Below, in pieces: positions 1-12,332 of a stretch of 64,000 nucleotides of DNA. Under the pieces are notes generated by a model. The model had not been told where the DNA came from and did no database searches. It saw nothing but the letters and a program-made list of their open reading frames with translations. A program made the translations under genes and the position numbers. Positions within the stretch are counted from its first letter, which is position 1; the number at the start of each line of letters is the position of its first letter. The stretch spans positions 176,706 through 240,705 of the forward strand of contig NDFF03000402.1 of assembly GCA_002150815.3 (NCBI GenBank), in the 5' to 3' direction. This DNA is from Grammothele lineata (Eukaryota; Basidiomycota; Agaricomycetes; Polyporales; Polyporaceae).

Positions 1-306
1 CGGCTTGCGGACCGGAAGATCAAGCTCCAGCTCGATGACGCGGCAAAGAACTACCTCATGTCCATCGGGTACTCGCCCGCTTATGGTGCGCGGCCGCTCA
101 ACCGCGCCATCCAACAGGAGTTGTTGAACCCGCTCTCGGTGATGATCCTATCTGAGCGCGTCCTCGACGGCGAGACGGTGAACGTCCAGTTCGATGGCCC
201 GCACAACCGCTTGCACATCGTGCCCAACCACGAGGGCACAGGCGAGAGTATGGACATCGACTGGGACGACGTCGACGACGACATCGACATCGAGGAAATG
301 GACTAA
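1..306 (+). CDS. HSP104: Hsp104/ClpB-type disaggregase, 3' end only
   Basis: The open frame is already coding at base 1 and ends at TAA 304-306, so only the last 101 residues are present. The motif YGARPLNRAIQ, followed by a short beta-rich stretch, is the hallmark of the small C-terminal subdomain of the second AAA+ module of ClpB/Hsp104 hexameric unfoldases. These enzymes pull polypeptides out of aggregates with Hsp70/Hsp40. The protein ends in a strongly acidic run (MDIDWDDVDDDIDIEEMD). Acidic tails are typical of cytosolic fungal Hsp104 and absent from the mitochondrial paralogue Hsp78, so I favour Hsp104. The rest of the gene, including both Walker motifs, lies upstream of the window. 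No intron is visible in this part. Confidence 0.9.
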   Translation, partial: RLADRKIKLQLDDAAKNYLMSIGYSPAYGARPLNRAIQQELLNPLSVMILSERVLDGETVNVQFDGPHNRLHIVPNHEGTGESMDIDWDDVDDDIDIEEMD

Positions 307-640
307 GGATGTGCGTGAGGCTACGGATACAGACTCATTGCTTGGGTACTTGGGAACCGGATGTGTATATTTACTTCGTTGTATCAGTAGCTACCTTGTC
401 AAAAGCACTGTACAATAGCATAATCCCATTGCTCTTCTCCCTAAAATCAGTCAGTCGTACTACGGTGAATTCCGTACTATAACCCGCTTGAGGGAAAGAA
501 ACCTAGTCGTCTTCCGTCTTGACCGGGACCTGCGGAAGAGGCCTACGGTTGTCAGGCCTGACTTTGCGGAGTCGCGTTGGGTCACAGGTTACATGACTCT
601 CGGGGTGCTTCCACTTCGCGTACCACTATTGAGTATGGCG
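307..640. other. Convergent 3' intergenic spacer
   Basis: This 334-bp stretch lies between the Hsp104 stop and the stop of the minus-strand gene that follows. It should hold both 3' UTRs and terminators. I see no convincing ORF or RNA gene in it. Confidence 0.5.
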
Positions 641-2552
641 TCAGTCTAAGCATTCGAAGATTATTGGGGATTCACATACACGCCCATACTTGTCTTGCTC
701 CACCTGGATCCCCCACTCTTTCATATGGTGGCTGTGATGCTTGTCGACCATGTACGCAAACGCTTCACGCACCCACACCTCTCGCACTGTCCACCTCTTG
801 CTCCGCAAAAGCTGCTTGTCTCTCTCCGTGATATTGTCTGTTGCAAGATTTTCGTCGGTCAAGTTCAGGAGGTCGATTACGTAGCAGCACTCTGGAACAG
901 AACACCTCCACTGGAGTGCTGCGCCAACTTGCGGAGGGCGGAAGAAGGCCGAAGGGATGCATGCGGCGATATCAGGGTCCGGAGGAGGCAATGGGGGCGG
1001 TGAAGGGGTGCGGGCGGGGACATCAGACTGAACACTGAAGTCAGAGTCGTACGTATTACCCTGTAGTTCGCCCTCGACCACGCGCTCGTGCCATCGCTGT
1101 GGCCGGGAGGATGTTGACGCGACGGTGGGTGCAAATGGTGCACGGCGGCGACCGGCCGGGTTTCCCTGGTTGCGTGACAGAGACGGGTGAGCATAACGAC
1201 GGCGACACGGCGCACAAAACACGAATATGACACACCTGTGCCGCCTTCTTCCGCTTCCCCCTCAGCCGTGTCTGTCTCGGGGCCGGGAGGTCTTCCTCCA
1301 TGGGTTCATCCACCGGGAGTGGATCGTCCTCCCACACGCCCCAGCGGCGCCCTTCCCGCGCCGCCTCCCAGCGCATCCGGCGCACGTCGCGCTCCCAGCG
1401 CTCCCACACATCCACATCGGCGAGCCTACGCTTAGACGCGCGGAGCTGCTTCACAATCCACTCTACGTGCTCTGCAAAGCGCGAGAGGACTTCCGAGCGC
1501 GAGACGTGACGAAGGACGTGCTCACGGTCCGGGAGGAGGGCCCCCTCCCCACCGGGTTGAAGGTCTGAGTCCAAATGAACATCGAAGTGCGGGCGGTGTT
1601 GGCGTGCTGCCGCGGAGGTGGCCATATGTTCAAAATAGAGGTCAACGAACCAGTCGGGAGTACGGAGATGCCGGGGTGTCTTGTTGTCTGCATGAGTGTT
1701 GGAGTTGGCATTAAGCGCAAGGAGCTCCATCATAGTGTACATGATGCGCCAGCGAGAGAGGTACTGTGTGGCATCGTCATGCACTGAGCCAAGAGAATAT
1801 TATGGAGAGAGGCTTACACGACGACTAAGCTCGTAGGTGTGTATATGGAGGGATTTAACGGCATATCTTCGTTTACTGAGTAGAACGCAGGTGTCAAGAA
1901 TCTGATATGAAGCGAAGTCATGATGGGAGCCATACCTGGACTCCGATTGAAATAGCAGTCCGCCAGGAACATGGGAACCTGCCCAATTATACGATCGGTT
2001 CTGTATACAGGCTTACGCTCAGGCATGATGGCTTACTGATTAGGTACACCGCAGGCAACCTTTTCTTGCCCTCGATTGTAACACGAATTCTAATCTGACC
2101 GTGCTCGAAGCCGGGGGTTCGTTCATACAAACTTGTAAGTGTGAGGTTGCTCGCACGAGCGGCGGGGTCACGCTGCAAACGGGCGTAGTGGTCACGCTCC
2201 CGCAGCTCCTCTTCAATGACACTTATGGCCGCGGCACTGAGCCATGTCAGGTCTTGGATTTCAAGTGTGCCCCGGAAGCGCACAGTCGACTTTTTCTCTC
2301 GTGCCGTGTCATATTCCAACTGGCAACGTTCACACTCCGTTAGTCTGAAAGAGGTGGTGAGAGAGCAGCGAAGTAAAAGTGATCATTAACGATCACTCAC
2401 CCCGTGATAAAGCCCCCCCATTCAAGCAGGACGCCTTCGAGATACCGAGGATTTGCCGCAGTTGCACCCGGCACTATGTCTGTGAGCACCTCTTCCTCCA
2501 GATAGGGCCCGAATGGTTCGCTAACAAGAGCCTTGAGTGAAGCTGGTGCCAT
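641..2552 (-). CDS. Uncharacterised fungal protein with CxxC and CxxxxC motifs
   Basis: This is a multi-exon minus-strand gene from ATG 2552 to TGA 641-643. Exon 1 (MAPASLKALVSEPFGPYL...) splices at a GTGAGT donor near 2403 into an exon with LTECERCQLEYD, which holds a CxxC pair. Later exons carry TDRIIGQVPMFLADCYFNR and a tryptophan/arginine-rich helical segment. After a 70-nt intron (1166-1235), the last exon (641-1165) has a proline-rich linker and then WRCSVPECCYVIDLLNL with clustered cysteines and a histidine-rich stretch (DKHHSHHMKEWGI). The cysteines and histidines could bind zinc, but I recognise no named domain. The intron near 1784-1936 is long for this genome and may hide a small exon. 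The style fits a lineage-specific basidiomycete family. It is read away from the neighbouring transporter gene across a 331-bp shared upstream region. Confidence 0.7.
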
Positions 2553-2883
2553 TGTCCGTAAACTAGGCACGCGAATTGTCCCAGAACATTAGTGTACGAA
2601 AGTCTGGCGCTGTGATCTGCACACACCCCGAAGCGCCCTAGGATATCGAAGATGCTCGATAGTGCCAGCACCGGTCCAAGTGAAAGGCGAGACCGTCGTC
2701 CTGGGCGAAGGAGTACTGTACAATCTCGCGTGGCTCGCCGAGTGTCTCAGTGCCATTACCACGTTACCACGTGCGCTTCCCAAATATGGAATGACGCAAG
2801 GATGGGGCGTGCTTCCCGGGACTGCCGCGGAGACTGCAAAGCTCATTCGCGACTCGCCGTGTCTCTGTTCTACCACATCCCTC
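2553..2883. promoter_or_regulatory. Divergent promoter region
   Basis: These 331 bp lie between the start codons of the minus-strand orphan gene and the plus-strand NIPA-like gene. It must carry both promoters. I see no clear TATA box. An open frame runs through part of it in phase with the NIPA gene, but its sequence is not membrane-like, so I place the start at 2884. Confidence 0.45.
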
Positions 2884-5194
2884 ATGACGGTCACTGACGG
2901 TGACCCTTCCATCTCTATTCCAGTTGGCATCGTTATCGGCCTCCTCGCTTCTTTCGTTCAGTCCCTCGGTCTAACCATCCAACGCAAGAGCCATGTTCTG
3001 AACCAGGCACTCCCGGAGGAGCTTCAGAAAGTTGAGCATCGCAGACCGTGCGTCCCTCGCTTCTGTCATTCATTTCCGCCGCTCACACATCTAAAGTCTC
3101 TGGCTTTTGGGCTTTGGTATGTTCTTGTAGGCTGTTGGTTGTGCTCGTACGCTCACCGTTGCGTAGCCATCTTTATATCCTCCAACCTATTCGGATCCCT
3201 CGTTCAGATTGCCTCCCTCCCCGTCGTAATCCTTGCTCCCCTCGGCGCAGTATCCCTCCTTTGGAACGCATTCTTTGCGCGCCTTCTCCTCGGCGATGTG
3301 TTCTCTCCATGGATGGTCCTGGGCACACTACTAATTGCAGGCGGCGCTGTTCTCATTGCGATCTTCGGCATAGTTCCGGAGCCGACCCACTCCCTCGAAG
3401 ACCTCCTTCGTCTTTTCAACAGACCAGCATTCATAGCCTATTTCTCGCTTCTTGGTTTCGTGGTCTTTGTTTGTCTTGTCATCGTAAGTCACGCCTATCC
3501 TGTTGGTCGCATGGTTTCGCTAAGCTGACGCCATCTAGACCCATGTCGTGGAGTACGCCTACACACGACGCTACAAGCCCATGGATGTTAGCCCGCCACT
3601 CTCGCCGCTTATGGCCCCTAATACTGCCCCATCTATCCTGACTACGGCTACTACTGCTAGTCATGCAGTTGACCCCACCTCTCCTACCGAACGTACGCCT
3701 CTCATTGACCGCAAACCTCATTCTCGGTCGAAGTCACCTTCCCCCTCAACCTCCGTAACGTCTATGATCACCAGCCCGCTCTCATATACCACGCATTCTC
3801 CTCGCACTCCGATTTTCCTCGCATCCTCTTACGCATCCGTCTCTGGCATCCTCTCGGGCATGTGCCTGTTATTCGCCAAGAGCGGCGTCGAGCTTCTTCT
3901 GCTCACCATCGCTGGCGACAATCAGTTTTGGAGGTGGCAGGCCTGGTTATTGGTAGTAGGCCTAGTCGCCTTCGCCCTCCTCCAGCTCTGGTACATGCAC
4001 AAGGGCCTGGTTCTCGCCGACCCAACCTTGGTCTGCCCTCGTGAGTAATACTATTCCCTAGACGCGAGCTTCACTAAGCTACCAGCAGTCGCGTTTTGCT
4101 TCTACAATTTGTCGTCCATCGTCAATGGCCTGGTTTACTTCGATCAGTTCTCTGTCCTCCCCACTTCCCATCTATTCCTCGTCCTTCTTGGCATAGTTGT
4201 TCTTCTGGGAGGCGTCTGGGTAATCAGCTTCCCCCCAGAAGGTGGTCGTGGTGTGGACATCGGAACGTGGACAGAAGGCGAACCAGCAACTGAACTCATG
4301 AGCGCGGGCGAAGAGAGCGACATCGAAGCTCAAGACGATGCACCATACGAAGACGAGCCGCTCCCGATGGACGGACAGTCGCCCGTTGATAGGGAGCGTG
4401 GCCGTTCTTCGAGACTATCCGGCTTAGGTTTACAAGTCATCACAGAACCTCCGACTCCCATCTCTGCACCGCAGTTCTCCCCGAGGCCACCGCCGAGTCC
4501 CTCACAGTTCCGGCGACACCATCCTGTCCCGCACGGTCGACAGCAGACAGATTCGGCGCTGCTCACCTCCCCACCGCGGCGCTCTCTCTCGTCGTTCACG
4601 GCGAGCACGCACGGCGACGCCGACCGGGGGACGTATAGTAGCACCTTCGACGCGCTCCAAGCGCGTGCGACACAGAGTCGGCGCCGCCGACGCACGACAC
4701 TCGATCCCGTGCACTCGCCGCCGCTGCTCTCCCCACCCACGTCCGGGCTCAATGGCTTCTCGATCGGTCTGTCTCCGATTAGCCCCGGGTTCTCGATCGT
4801 GCCTCGTGAGCGGCGGAGGCGCGCTGCCCCGGGCACCACTACTGGGAGCATGTCTGGGAGCGTGGTCCTCGGGAGTGCAGGCGGGAGTGGCAACGGGATC
4901 GGAGGAGACGATGCAGCGTCCGGCCAGACGTCGCGCTCGCCGCTGAAGATGCGGCGGGTCGTGAGCGAGGGTGATGCCGACGCGCGGGAGAGGCGACGGA
5001 GAGCGGCGGCGGCAGCAGCAGCGAGAGAGGAAGGATCGCGGGATCTGGAGCAAGGGTCGTCGGGCGTTGCGGGACCTGCTGTTGACCCTGAGGGCCTTGA
5101 GGGTGAACAGGAGGTCGCTGCAGACAATGCTCGGAGGGCAAGGGGCCGGTGGAGATGGCTGCGAGGTGTTTTCGACGGAGCATCCGGGCGATAA
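2884..5194 (+). CDS. NIPA/DUF803-family magnesium-type membrane transporter
   Basis: The CDS is join(2884..3047, 3097..3116, 3167..3483, 3539..4040, 4089..5194), giving 702 residues. The first roughly 320 residues form the NIPA domain of about nine membrane helices. Recognisable parts are SIPVGIVIGLLASFVQSLGL, RPLWLLGFAIFISSNLFGS, LAPLGAVSLLWNAFFARLLLGD-type sequence and ITHVVEYAYTRRY. Members of the family move Mg2+ and related divalent cations at the plasma membrane or endosomes. A loop rich in Ser, Thr and Pro (about residues 185-245) splits the domain before the last helices (LADPTLVCPLAFCFYNLSSI). The C-terminal 350 residues are a hydrophilic, Ser/Arg/Pro-rich, probably disordered tail not needed for transport in shorter relatives. 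Exon 2 is only 20 nt and is required for the conserved RPLWLLGFA motif. The ion is inferred from the family only. Confidence 0.88.
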
Positions 5195-7120
5195 GCGCGA
5201 GTAATGAACCGATCTATATCAGTTCATACAGTGACCCGCGTTGTAGTCGTACTGGCACACACACATACCTAGAATCGTTAAGACTGGATCTTGAGTTCAG
5301 GCTCGCCCGATGTCACGGAGGGGTAGATGAAGTCGAAGATATACTTACAGTAAGTGCTGGTACACATGCTTGGTGGCGCTCGCTCGACATTTGTCGATTG
5401 ATATAACAGCAGGATAGTGGTTTTGCAGCTCCTTGGACGTGCATCAGAAATCGACGGTGTTATATGCTCGTAACACCGCTGCTAGGCTGGGATTAGCAGT
5501 GCGCCGCCACCGTGGAGGGCCGGCAAACGCCACGCGCCCACGCTTCCTCCCGTGAGCAACCTCAGGCCCTCAGCCAGCGTGGCAGACTCGTGGCAGACGC
5601 TACCCCGATCACGGACGTAGATCTCATGCCGATCTCTAGCCTGGGACCACATGGACGAGACGGGGGCTGCCTTTCGCGTGCGCCGTCTTCTCAAGTCTCA
5701 AGCGCCAGCAGGACTCCAGACAGCGAGGCATTGCATAGAATTGATGGGTAGGTTGCAGGGAATGCGAAGCGGGGACGCTCCACCGTCCACAGACTACCAC
5801 TGCTCCCGGTCACTGGGGACATCGACGCCGCCCGTGATGGTGGGGGCCGTTGAGCACGACGACACCGGGAAGTGGGCTTTTCGGCTGGACCATGTGGCGC
5901 ACCCCTATGGGCTACGCGCGGCTGGCGGCGCAGCGGATGAAAGGATAGGAAGTCCAAAGTTCCACTAAATGTTGCTAAATGTTGATTGAAGAGCTGATCG
6001 CCAGCGACGCCCGCAGGCTCGCGGTAGAACGCACAAAGCATGCATCATGGGACGATGATGATGACGACAAGTAGCAGAGCTTCGCCACAGTGCGGGGGCC
6101 CCTTCGATACGGCGGCGCGACGCCTTGCATTTTCCAGTACATTTGAGGCGCGTAGGAGAAACCGGCGGTTCGCTGAGTCCGCCCGCGCGGGCGAATTCTA
6201 GGCGTTTATCGCTTCTAGGCTAGGTACGGAAGGTACGAAGGCTATCGTGGACCTGAGGAATGTGGGGCTTAGGGCGCGAGCAGGGGCTCTCATCTCGGCT
6301 GGAACAGTGGTGAATTGTGGCAGGAGGAAGGGAAGGCGTTTCACCGCCGGATGTGTGCTGTGGCGGGGAGGTCGGGCGAAACGTTGGCGGTGGCCGGCGT
6401 CGGGAACTTCCAAAAACGGATTCGGAAGGTCGCGCAGGACGGGGGATCATGATGCCAATAAGAGGATCTCGATTTCCAGATACGCGACTTCCCCCCACGG
6501 CGCCACACACGTGATCGCGTATCCATCTGGCGCTTAGCTTGTGGCTGGTTATCCAGGGCGGGCAGAAGCAAATTCACAACGCCTTCTCTCGTTGTTACCA
6601 TGCGTCCGTGGGGACGGGGCCTGCGCCCAGGACCTTGTGAGGGCGAGATAGGTGCAGCGGGTGCACATGAATGACCTGGGGCATTTATGAGAAGGACGGC
6701 GGAGATGAGCGCGAGCAGGAATTCCTCCAACGGTGAGAACGGCCAGGGAGATCAAATCGCCTAATCCTTCCGCGTTGCGTCTAGTCTGCCGAACGCTTGG
6801 GCTGTGACTACTGTGCAAAACAAAAGTACTCGACGTGGTCCGGCGCGGCGCGCTGCCAGCCTGGCTCTTTTTCACCGACGACGACGTCGACCAGCGCACC
6901 CTCGAGCCAGTGCTCCCGCTTGGCTCATCGCTGTGCCTCCCCCGCTTCTGCACCCAAGGCTGTCTCTGCTGTCCTTGCTCCACTGTCCTTTCTGCTTGCC
7001 AGCGGTAGCTCCGGCCGCTAGCTGAAGACTCGCACCACCGTCATTCCCTTTCGCCTGCTCATTCCTCGTCAATCTCCTCTCCGACCCTAATCGACCTCAG
7101 ACATACTCCCTCAAGCCACA
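5195..7120. other. 1.9-kb gene-free region upstream of the DENN gene
   Basis: I find no ORF with recognisable protein character on either strand. The stretch has moderate complexity, with scattered short ORFs of unrelated composition. The last 300 bp become pyrimidine-rich (repeated CT tracts near 6850-7080), as is common just upstream of fungal start codons. It may contain a long 5' leader for the gene at 7121, a non-coding transcript, or an unrecognised gene. The sequence alone does not decide. Confidence 0.4.
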
Positions 7121-10100
7121 ATGCACAACCCTCGCACACGCACGCACCCTCCCGTGCCGCAGCCGCTAGCCGTTTCTGCGACTCCCGCGCTGCCAATTGC
7201 GGAGAAGATCATGCGCACGCGCCTCGAAGAGGACAGCGCTAAACCAGCCCATGGAAGCACCACGGGCTCGCTCCTCTCCCGCCGAAACACGGCGCAAAAA
7301 TCGACGTTGAGCCTGCGCTCGACGACGAGCACGCACTCGCGCAACACCGACGCCGGCAACGGCAACGTCAACGGCGCGGGCGCGGGCGCGAGCAGCCGCC
7401 GTCACGGCGTCCCCCGCGCGATCCCGGCGCCTGACCCCATCATCACTATCTCGGCGAGCGGGGGGTCCGCGTCCGGGTTCGGCGGATCGAACAAGGACGA
7501 CGCCGCGTACGGAGGCACCCGTAGCCCCCTCTCCCCCTCCTCTTCCGCACACGGCCACGGCCGCAAGTCTTCCTTCTCCCGCCAGCCGTCGCTGCACTCG
7601 CTCTCGCGCTCGCACACCACCGCCGCGGCCGACGACGACGCGGACTACGTGACGGTCGAGCACCCTCTGAACGGGCCCGTCGAATTCAACGCCGGGACCG
7701 CGAACAACGCCCAGGCCGTGGTCCACTCGCCCCGCGACAAGGCCTCGCGGGTGCTGGGCATCCGCCACCGCCAGAGCATGGAGCCCATCCCGGGCTCGAA
7801 CCGCAACTCGCTCGCGTCGGCGCGCTCCGCGCCGGCCCCCTCGTCCTCGGTGAGCGCGCCGCCGCCCACGCCGTCGGGGCCGACGATGCCGCTCGCATCG
7901 CTGTACGTCGTGTCGGGCCTGCCGAAGAGCCCGCACACGTGGACGCTGGCGGACCCGGACGCGGTCATGGGCCTGCACCACGCCGAGGGCGCCGTCGGGC
8001 GCTGGTGGCGACCGGAGGTGCTGGGCAGCACGATCAGCCCTGGGGCGGGCGGGGGCAAGCGCAAGAAGAAAGGCAAGAGCGGCACGGACGACGGCGCGGG
8101 CGCGTTCAGCTCCTCGGGATATCTGAGCAAACAGGACGTGGGGAAGATGCTCTCGAAGGCTTTGAAGGTGCGTCGGGCGCGCTGCGTCTCTGTGTTGCGC
8201 GGCGGGCGTATCCCGAAACGGATGGGCTAATTGACGCGCGCGTTGCTCGCAGCTTTCGTTCACGCGCGAAGTGGAGATCATCGCGTCGACGCTTCAGCCG
8301 GCGTCCACGGTGCACAACTTTACGTTCACGCTGCCGGCACCATCGACGCCGCTCGCGTCGAGCCCATCGACAGACGTGCTGCGGGCGTCGGTATTGACGA
8401 CGAACACGGACGTGTCGGCGTACGCATACCCGTACGCGGAGGACCCGTTCGTGCGCGCGCGACCGTCGTCGGCGTACCTAGGGCCCTCGACGTTCCTGTC
8501 GCCCAACGGGCACACACCGAGCTCGCGGAGCGTGAACGACCTCGGCGTCGGGGGCGGGAGCGGGAGCGGAGGGCAGGTCACCTATCACGGCGTGTGCCTT
8601 ACGGTGTGGTCACATGCGGACGCGGAGCGGTCGGCTGCGATCCGGCGGACGCTAGAAGCGGGGCGTGCGAGAAAGGAAAGCGCGCAGAGCCTGGTGGCGG
8701 CGCGTCGGCGGGGGCACGGAGGCGGAGAGGGCGCGAGCGACCCTGCGCTGCAGGCGCGGCGGCGGGCGAAGGCGGGGCAGCGGGGGCCGTGGGGCGCGGG
8801 GACGGACGCGGAGACGGACTTTGAAACGGACGGCGAGGGCGGGGCAGTGAGCGAGAGCGACTACGAGGTGGCGAGCACGGTCGGGCACACGCCCGGCGAG
8901 AGCACGCTCTTCCTCCCGGGCGACACCGTCTTCTGGCTGCCATATGCGCTCAGTGAGTGTCATTTTGTTCGGGTCCGTGCGGGGACGCTGACGGAGTGCA
9001 GCGCTGGTGTCACGGTTCCCGATCTACGACCTGATGCGGGACTACCTGACGCTGTCGTGGGCGCGGTTCTCCAAGGACGTGCAGTCGCACACGCTCCAGA
9101 TCTCCAAGATCCTCTCGCACCCCGCGCCCCGCCCCGGCGAGCTCGTCCGGCTCGACGCCTCCGCCGCGTCCCCGTCCGGCGCAGAGACGTGCCTCGAGGT
9201 CGTCGCCCGCTTCCCCGGCGGCCTCGACTTTGGACGCGGCCTCGTCGACGTCAACTTCACGATGTGGCCGCTCTTCAAGTGCCTGAACATCGACAACATC
9301 CTCACCATCTGCGAGGTACGTCACCGTCTATTTTCCATTATGGATGGCGCGGAGCGCTGACGGCACGTCTCCGTGCGCAGATCGCGCTCGCCCCGACGGG
9401 CCGCATCCTGTTTTTCTCGCGGCACCCGGCCATGCTCGGCATCGCCGTGCTCACGATCAAGTACCTCGTCGAGCTCCGGGGCTGGAACGGCGTCGCCCTC
9501 GCCTCGGTCCACTCCCGCGACGCCAAGATATACATCGAGGACCCCGGGCCGTGGATCATCGGCCTCGCCACAGAGGCTCGCTACGCCATGCGCCCGCCGC
9601 CCGAGGTCTGCATCGTCGACCTGTGAGTGCCGTTGTCTCCGCCGGCATCGCGCGCCGCACCGTAGTTGACTTTGGACGCGGCGCTCCGCTCGCAGGGACA
9701 TCAACTACCTCAACTGTGCGTCGCCGCCGCCGGGCGTCGTGTCCGTCAAGCAGCAGCGGGATCGCTACCGCCAGAAGCTCCTCGCCGCCTTCGAGCCTCA
9801 CTACCACCCCGATCACTGCGTTCCCAGGTCCGTTGCTCGTCGTGTCCGCGCTCGTTCTCACTTCTCACGCTCGTCGCCCGCAGCGAGTTCAAGGAGGCGT
9901 TCCCCGCCGGTCGCTTCCGCCCCGTCTGCAAAATACAGGCAAAGCGCGGCGCCGCCTCCACCGCCGTCGCCGACATGGTCAAGCCCCCAGAGTGGTGGCA
10001 CTCGACTCGCATCATCCAGGCCTTCGACGCCGTCCTTGCCGACAAGATGAAGAAGCCCTCGCTCCTCAAGCGCATCAGCTCCTTCGGCAGCGTCCGCACC

Positions 10101-11765
10101 CCGCCCCGCCTCACCGTCGCCGAGCAGCACATCCAGCTCTCCATCCGCAAGCGCGCCACCGCCTTCGTCGACGCCCGCGACGACCTCGAGACTAAGATCG
10201 GCCGCCTCTCCCGTCGCCTCAACTTCCTCATGACCGAGTCCGACCTCTGGCGCGACAAGTTCGTCACCTTTGAGCAGTACGCCGAGAAGCTCAGCGTCGA
10301 GGCAAGCGAGCTCCGCTCCAAGATCAACAGGGAGCAGAAGGAGACCAAGCGCCTCTCCAGCATGATTACCCTCACCACCGCGGAGAAGACGAAGCTGCAG
10401 GACCGTGAGTGCACACCCCCGTCTCCATCGCGCCCCTTCATCTCCGCCCACACTAACTGACACCTCCGCGCCTCTCTTCACAGAACTGCGCGACACCGAG
10501 AGCGCGCACAAGACGGCCCTGCAAGAACTCGAGCAGATGCGCGACCAGATGGAACAGATGGAGGAAGAGCGCGCCCAGATGATCGCCGAGGTCGAGGCGC
10601 AAATCGAACGCGCATTGGCTCACATGGCCGTCGACATCGACGACTCGTCCGAGTACGGCGGATCCCGCCCCTCGAGCCGCATGTCTTCGCGCTCCGCCCC
10701 CAGCACCTACCGCCGCGGAAGCGACGCCGGGCGCCAGCCGAGACCCCTACGCTCATTTAGCACCGAGTCGACGCTCGCGGAGTCGTTCGACCACGCGGAC
10801 GAGATCATGGTCAAGACCGAGCGCGTCACGGGCACGGTGCTCGAAGAGGACGAGCCGGAGGACGGGGCCGCAAAGGCGGAGAAGGCGAAGAAGCGCTTCT
10901 CGGCGGGCGAAGGCGACCCGCAACACGATGGCATGAAGGCCGTCGACGAGGGCATCAGCCAGAAGAGCGACAAGATCGCGCAGAAGGTGCTTCAGATCCA
11001 GCGCAAGGTCCGTCTTCGCATTTCTCGACCTGCCGGTAGCGCTGACCTAATTGCTTGCAGCTGGAGAACGCGCTCGGCGCAGAGGCGTACCGCCGCTCGC
11101 TTGATAGCCAGCAGAGCGAGAGCGAGCTGTCCGAGTCGACCCGTCGCTTCCGCTCCCGCCACGCGCGCACCCCAAGCAAGAAGAGCACCCCTGCCGGCAC
11201 CCGCCGCTCGACGCCCGTCCGCCGCGACGTCACCTCGCCCAAACTCGCCACGACCCCCCTCTCCGAGCCCAGCGAGCCCAAAACCGACGTCGTTGCCGAC
11301 GCCGCGAAGGATCGCCCCGCGCGCCCGCACGTCGTGACGGCGCGTGAACTGCGCAAGATCCCTTCCGAGGCATCCCTCTCCGCCATCTCCTCGGCCACGC
11401 AGACCGCGACGCCGTCGACGCCCGCGCTCACTCCTGGGGGCGCGAGCGCAGCGACGGATGATGAGGAGACCGATTTCCAGAGCGCGTACTCAGCTAGCCC
11501 GCGTGGGAGCTATGGCTCCCTCGGCACGTACGGCGACCGGGACGGCGACAGCAGCCACGACGAGGCGCAGGACGAGCAGGGCACGCCCACTGCCATCGCG
11601 CACCTCGACGACTTTGGCGCCCACCACGGGCCGGGGCTGCACGCGTTCCCGGCGACCAAGGCGCGCGAGCGCAACTTCAGCACGAGCACGGCGACGAACG
11701 CCAGGTACGCCGGCAGCAAGCTCAAGGCGCGCGGCAGCGAGGACACCGTCGGCGGTCGCGCGTAG
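7121..11765 (+). CDS. DENN-domain protein, probable Rab guanine-nucleotide exchange factor
   Basis: The CDS is join(7121..8167, 8253..8952, 9002..9315, 9381..9622, 9696..9827, 9884..10404, 10484..11007, 11061..11765), giving 1,394 residues. Residues 1-250 are low-complexity Ser/Gly/Ala. An upstream DENN-like part follows (LYVVSGLPKSPHTWTLADPD, then YHGVCLTVWSHAD). It is interrupted by a charged insert and continues at FWLPYALTLVSRFPIYDLM. The core DENN segment is clear: NIDNILTICEIALAPTGRIL, FFSRHPAMLGIAVLTIKYLV, LRGWNGVALASVHSRDAKIY and EDPGPWIIGL. After a downstream helical part (EFKEAFPAGRFRP...), residues about 800-1000 form a coiled coil rich in Glu, Gln and Lys. The tail is Ser/Pro/Arg-rich. 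DENN proteins load GTP onto Rab GTPases in membrane traffic. The target Rab cannot be read from the sequence. I chose the start by the open frame preceding the first splice. Confidence 0.85.
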
Positions 11766-12332
11766 AACGGGGGCATATTTCGTCGCGTTCCTCGTATTTA
11801 TTCCCTTAGCTTATGTGTGTCCTATATACTCCTCTACTAGTTCCCGTACGATATCCGTTCCTTCGTTAGTTAGACGTCCCGCCCTCTCGTCCCGTCTTCC
11901 CCTCCCACCCCATGCATGCCTGTCTCCTGTCTTGTCACCTCGTTTCTCGCGTTTGGCCGGCCTTGCCGTTGATCTGTTTAAATCGCTTAAAATCTCTTTT
12001 CCGTTGATTAGCCAGCAGTGTCCGACTCCGCTCCGCCTCCTTATCACCCTTTTGGTTTGGTTCAATTGTGTTCGCCAGCGCTGTCCTTTTGACGGGATTA
12101 AGTAGCAATACATATCCGTCGTCAACTGTTCTCGATGCAGGAGCTCTGTGTGCTGGCGTTCTTGCACTTGATGTATACCGCGCTGTGGTACATACGAGAT
12201 TACATTCTAACAATACACTTGAATCTAGCCCGCAAAGTTACTTCGCTACTGCAAGGATCGTCCGTCGGGTCCGGGTGCATGTGCGTACGTGTACGAGGCC
12301 ATATTCACCTATCGTCCCGTCTGTCTCGCTGC
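11766..12332. other. Convergent 3' spacer between DENN gene and VPS13
   Basis: This 567-bp region lies between two stop codons facing each other. Its first half is T/C-rich on the plus strand, with short AT-rich patches suitable for 3'-end formation. No gene is recognised here. Confidence 0.45.

Noticed and set aside
4330..5127. A 265-aa minus-strand ORF opposite the NIPA tail
   Set aside because: It is an antisense shadow of a Ser/Arg/Pro-rich coding tail and shows no domain.
7166..8281. A 371-aa minus-strand ORF opposite the DENN gene
   Set aside because: It is Arg/Ala-rich and is the GC-driven antisense shadow of exon 1. The plus frame has splice signals and domain continuity.
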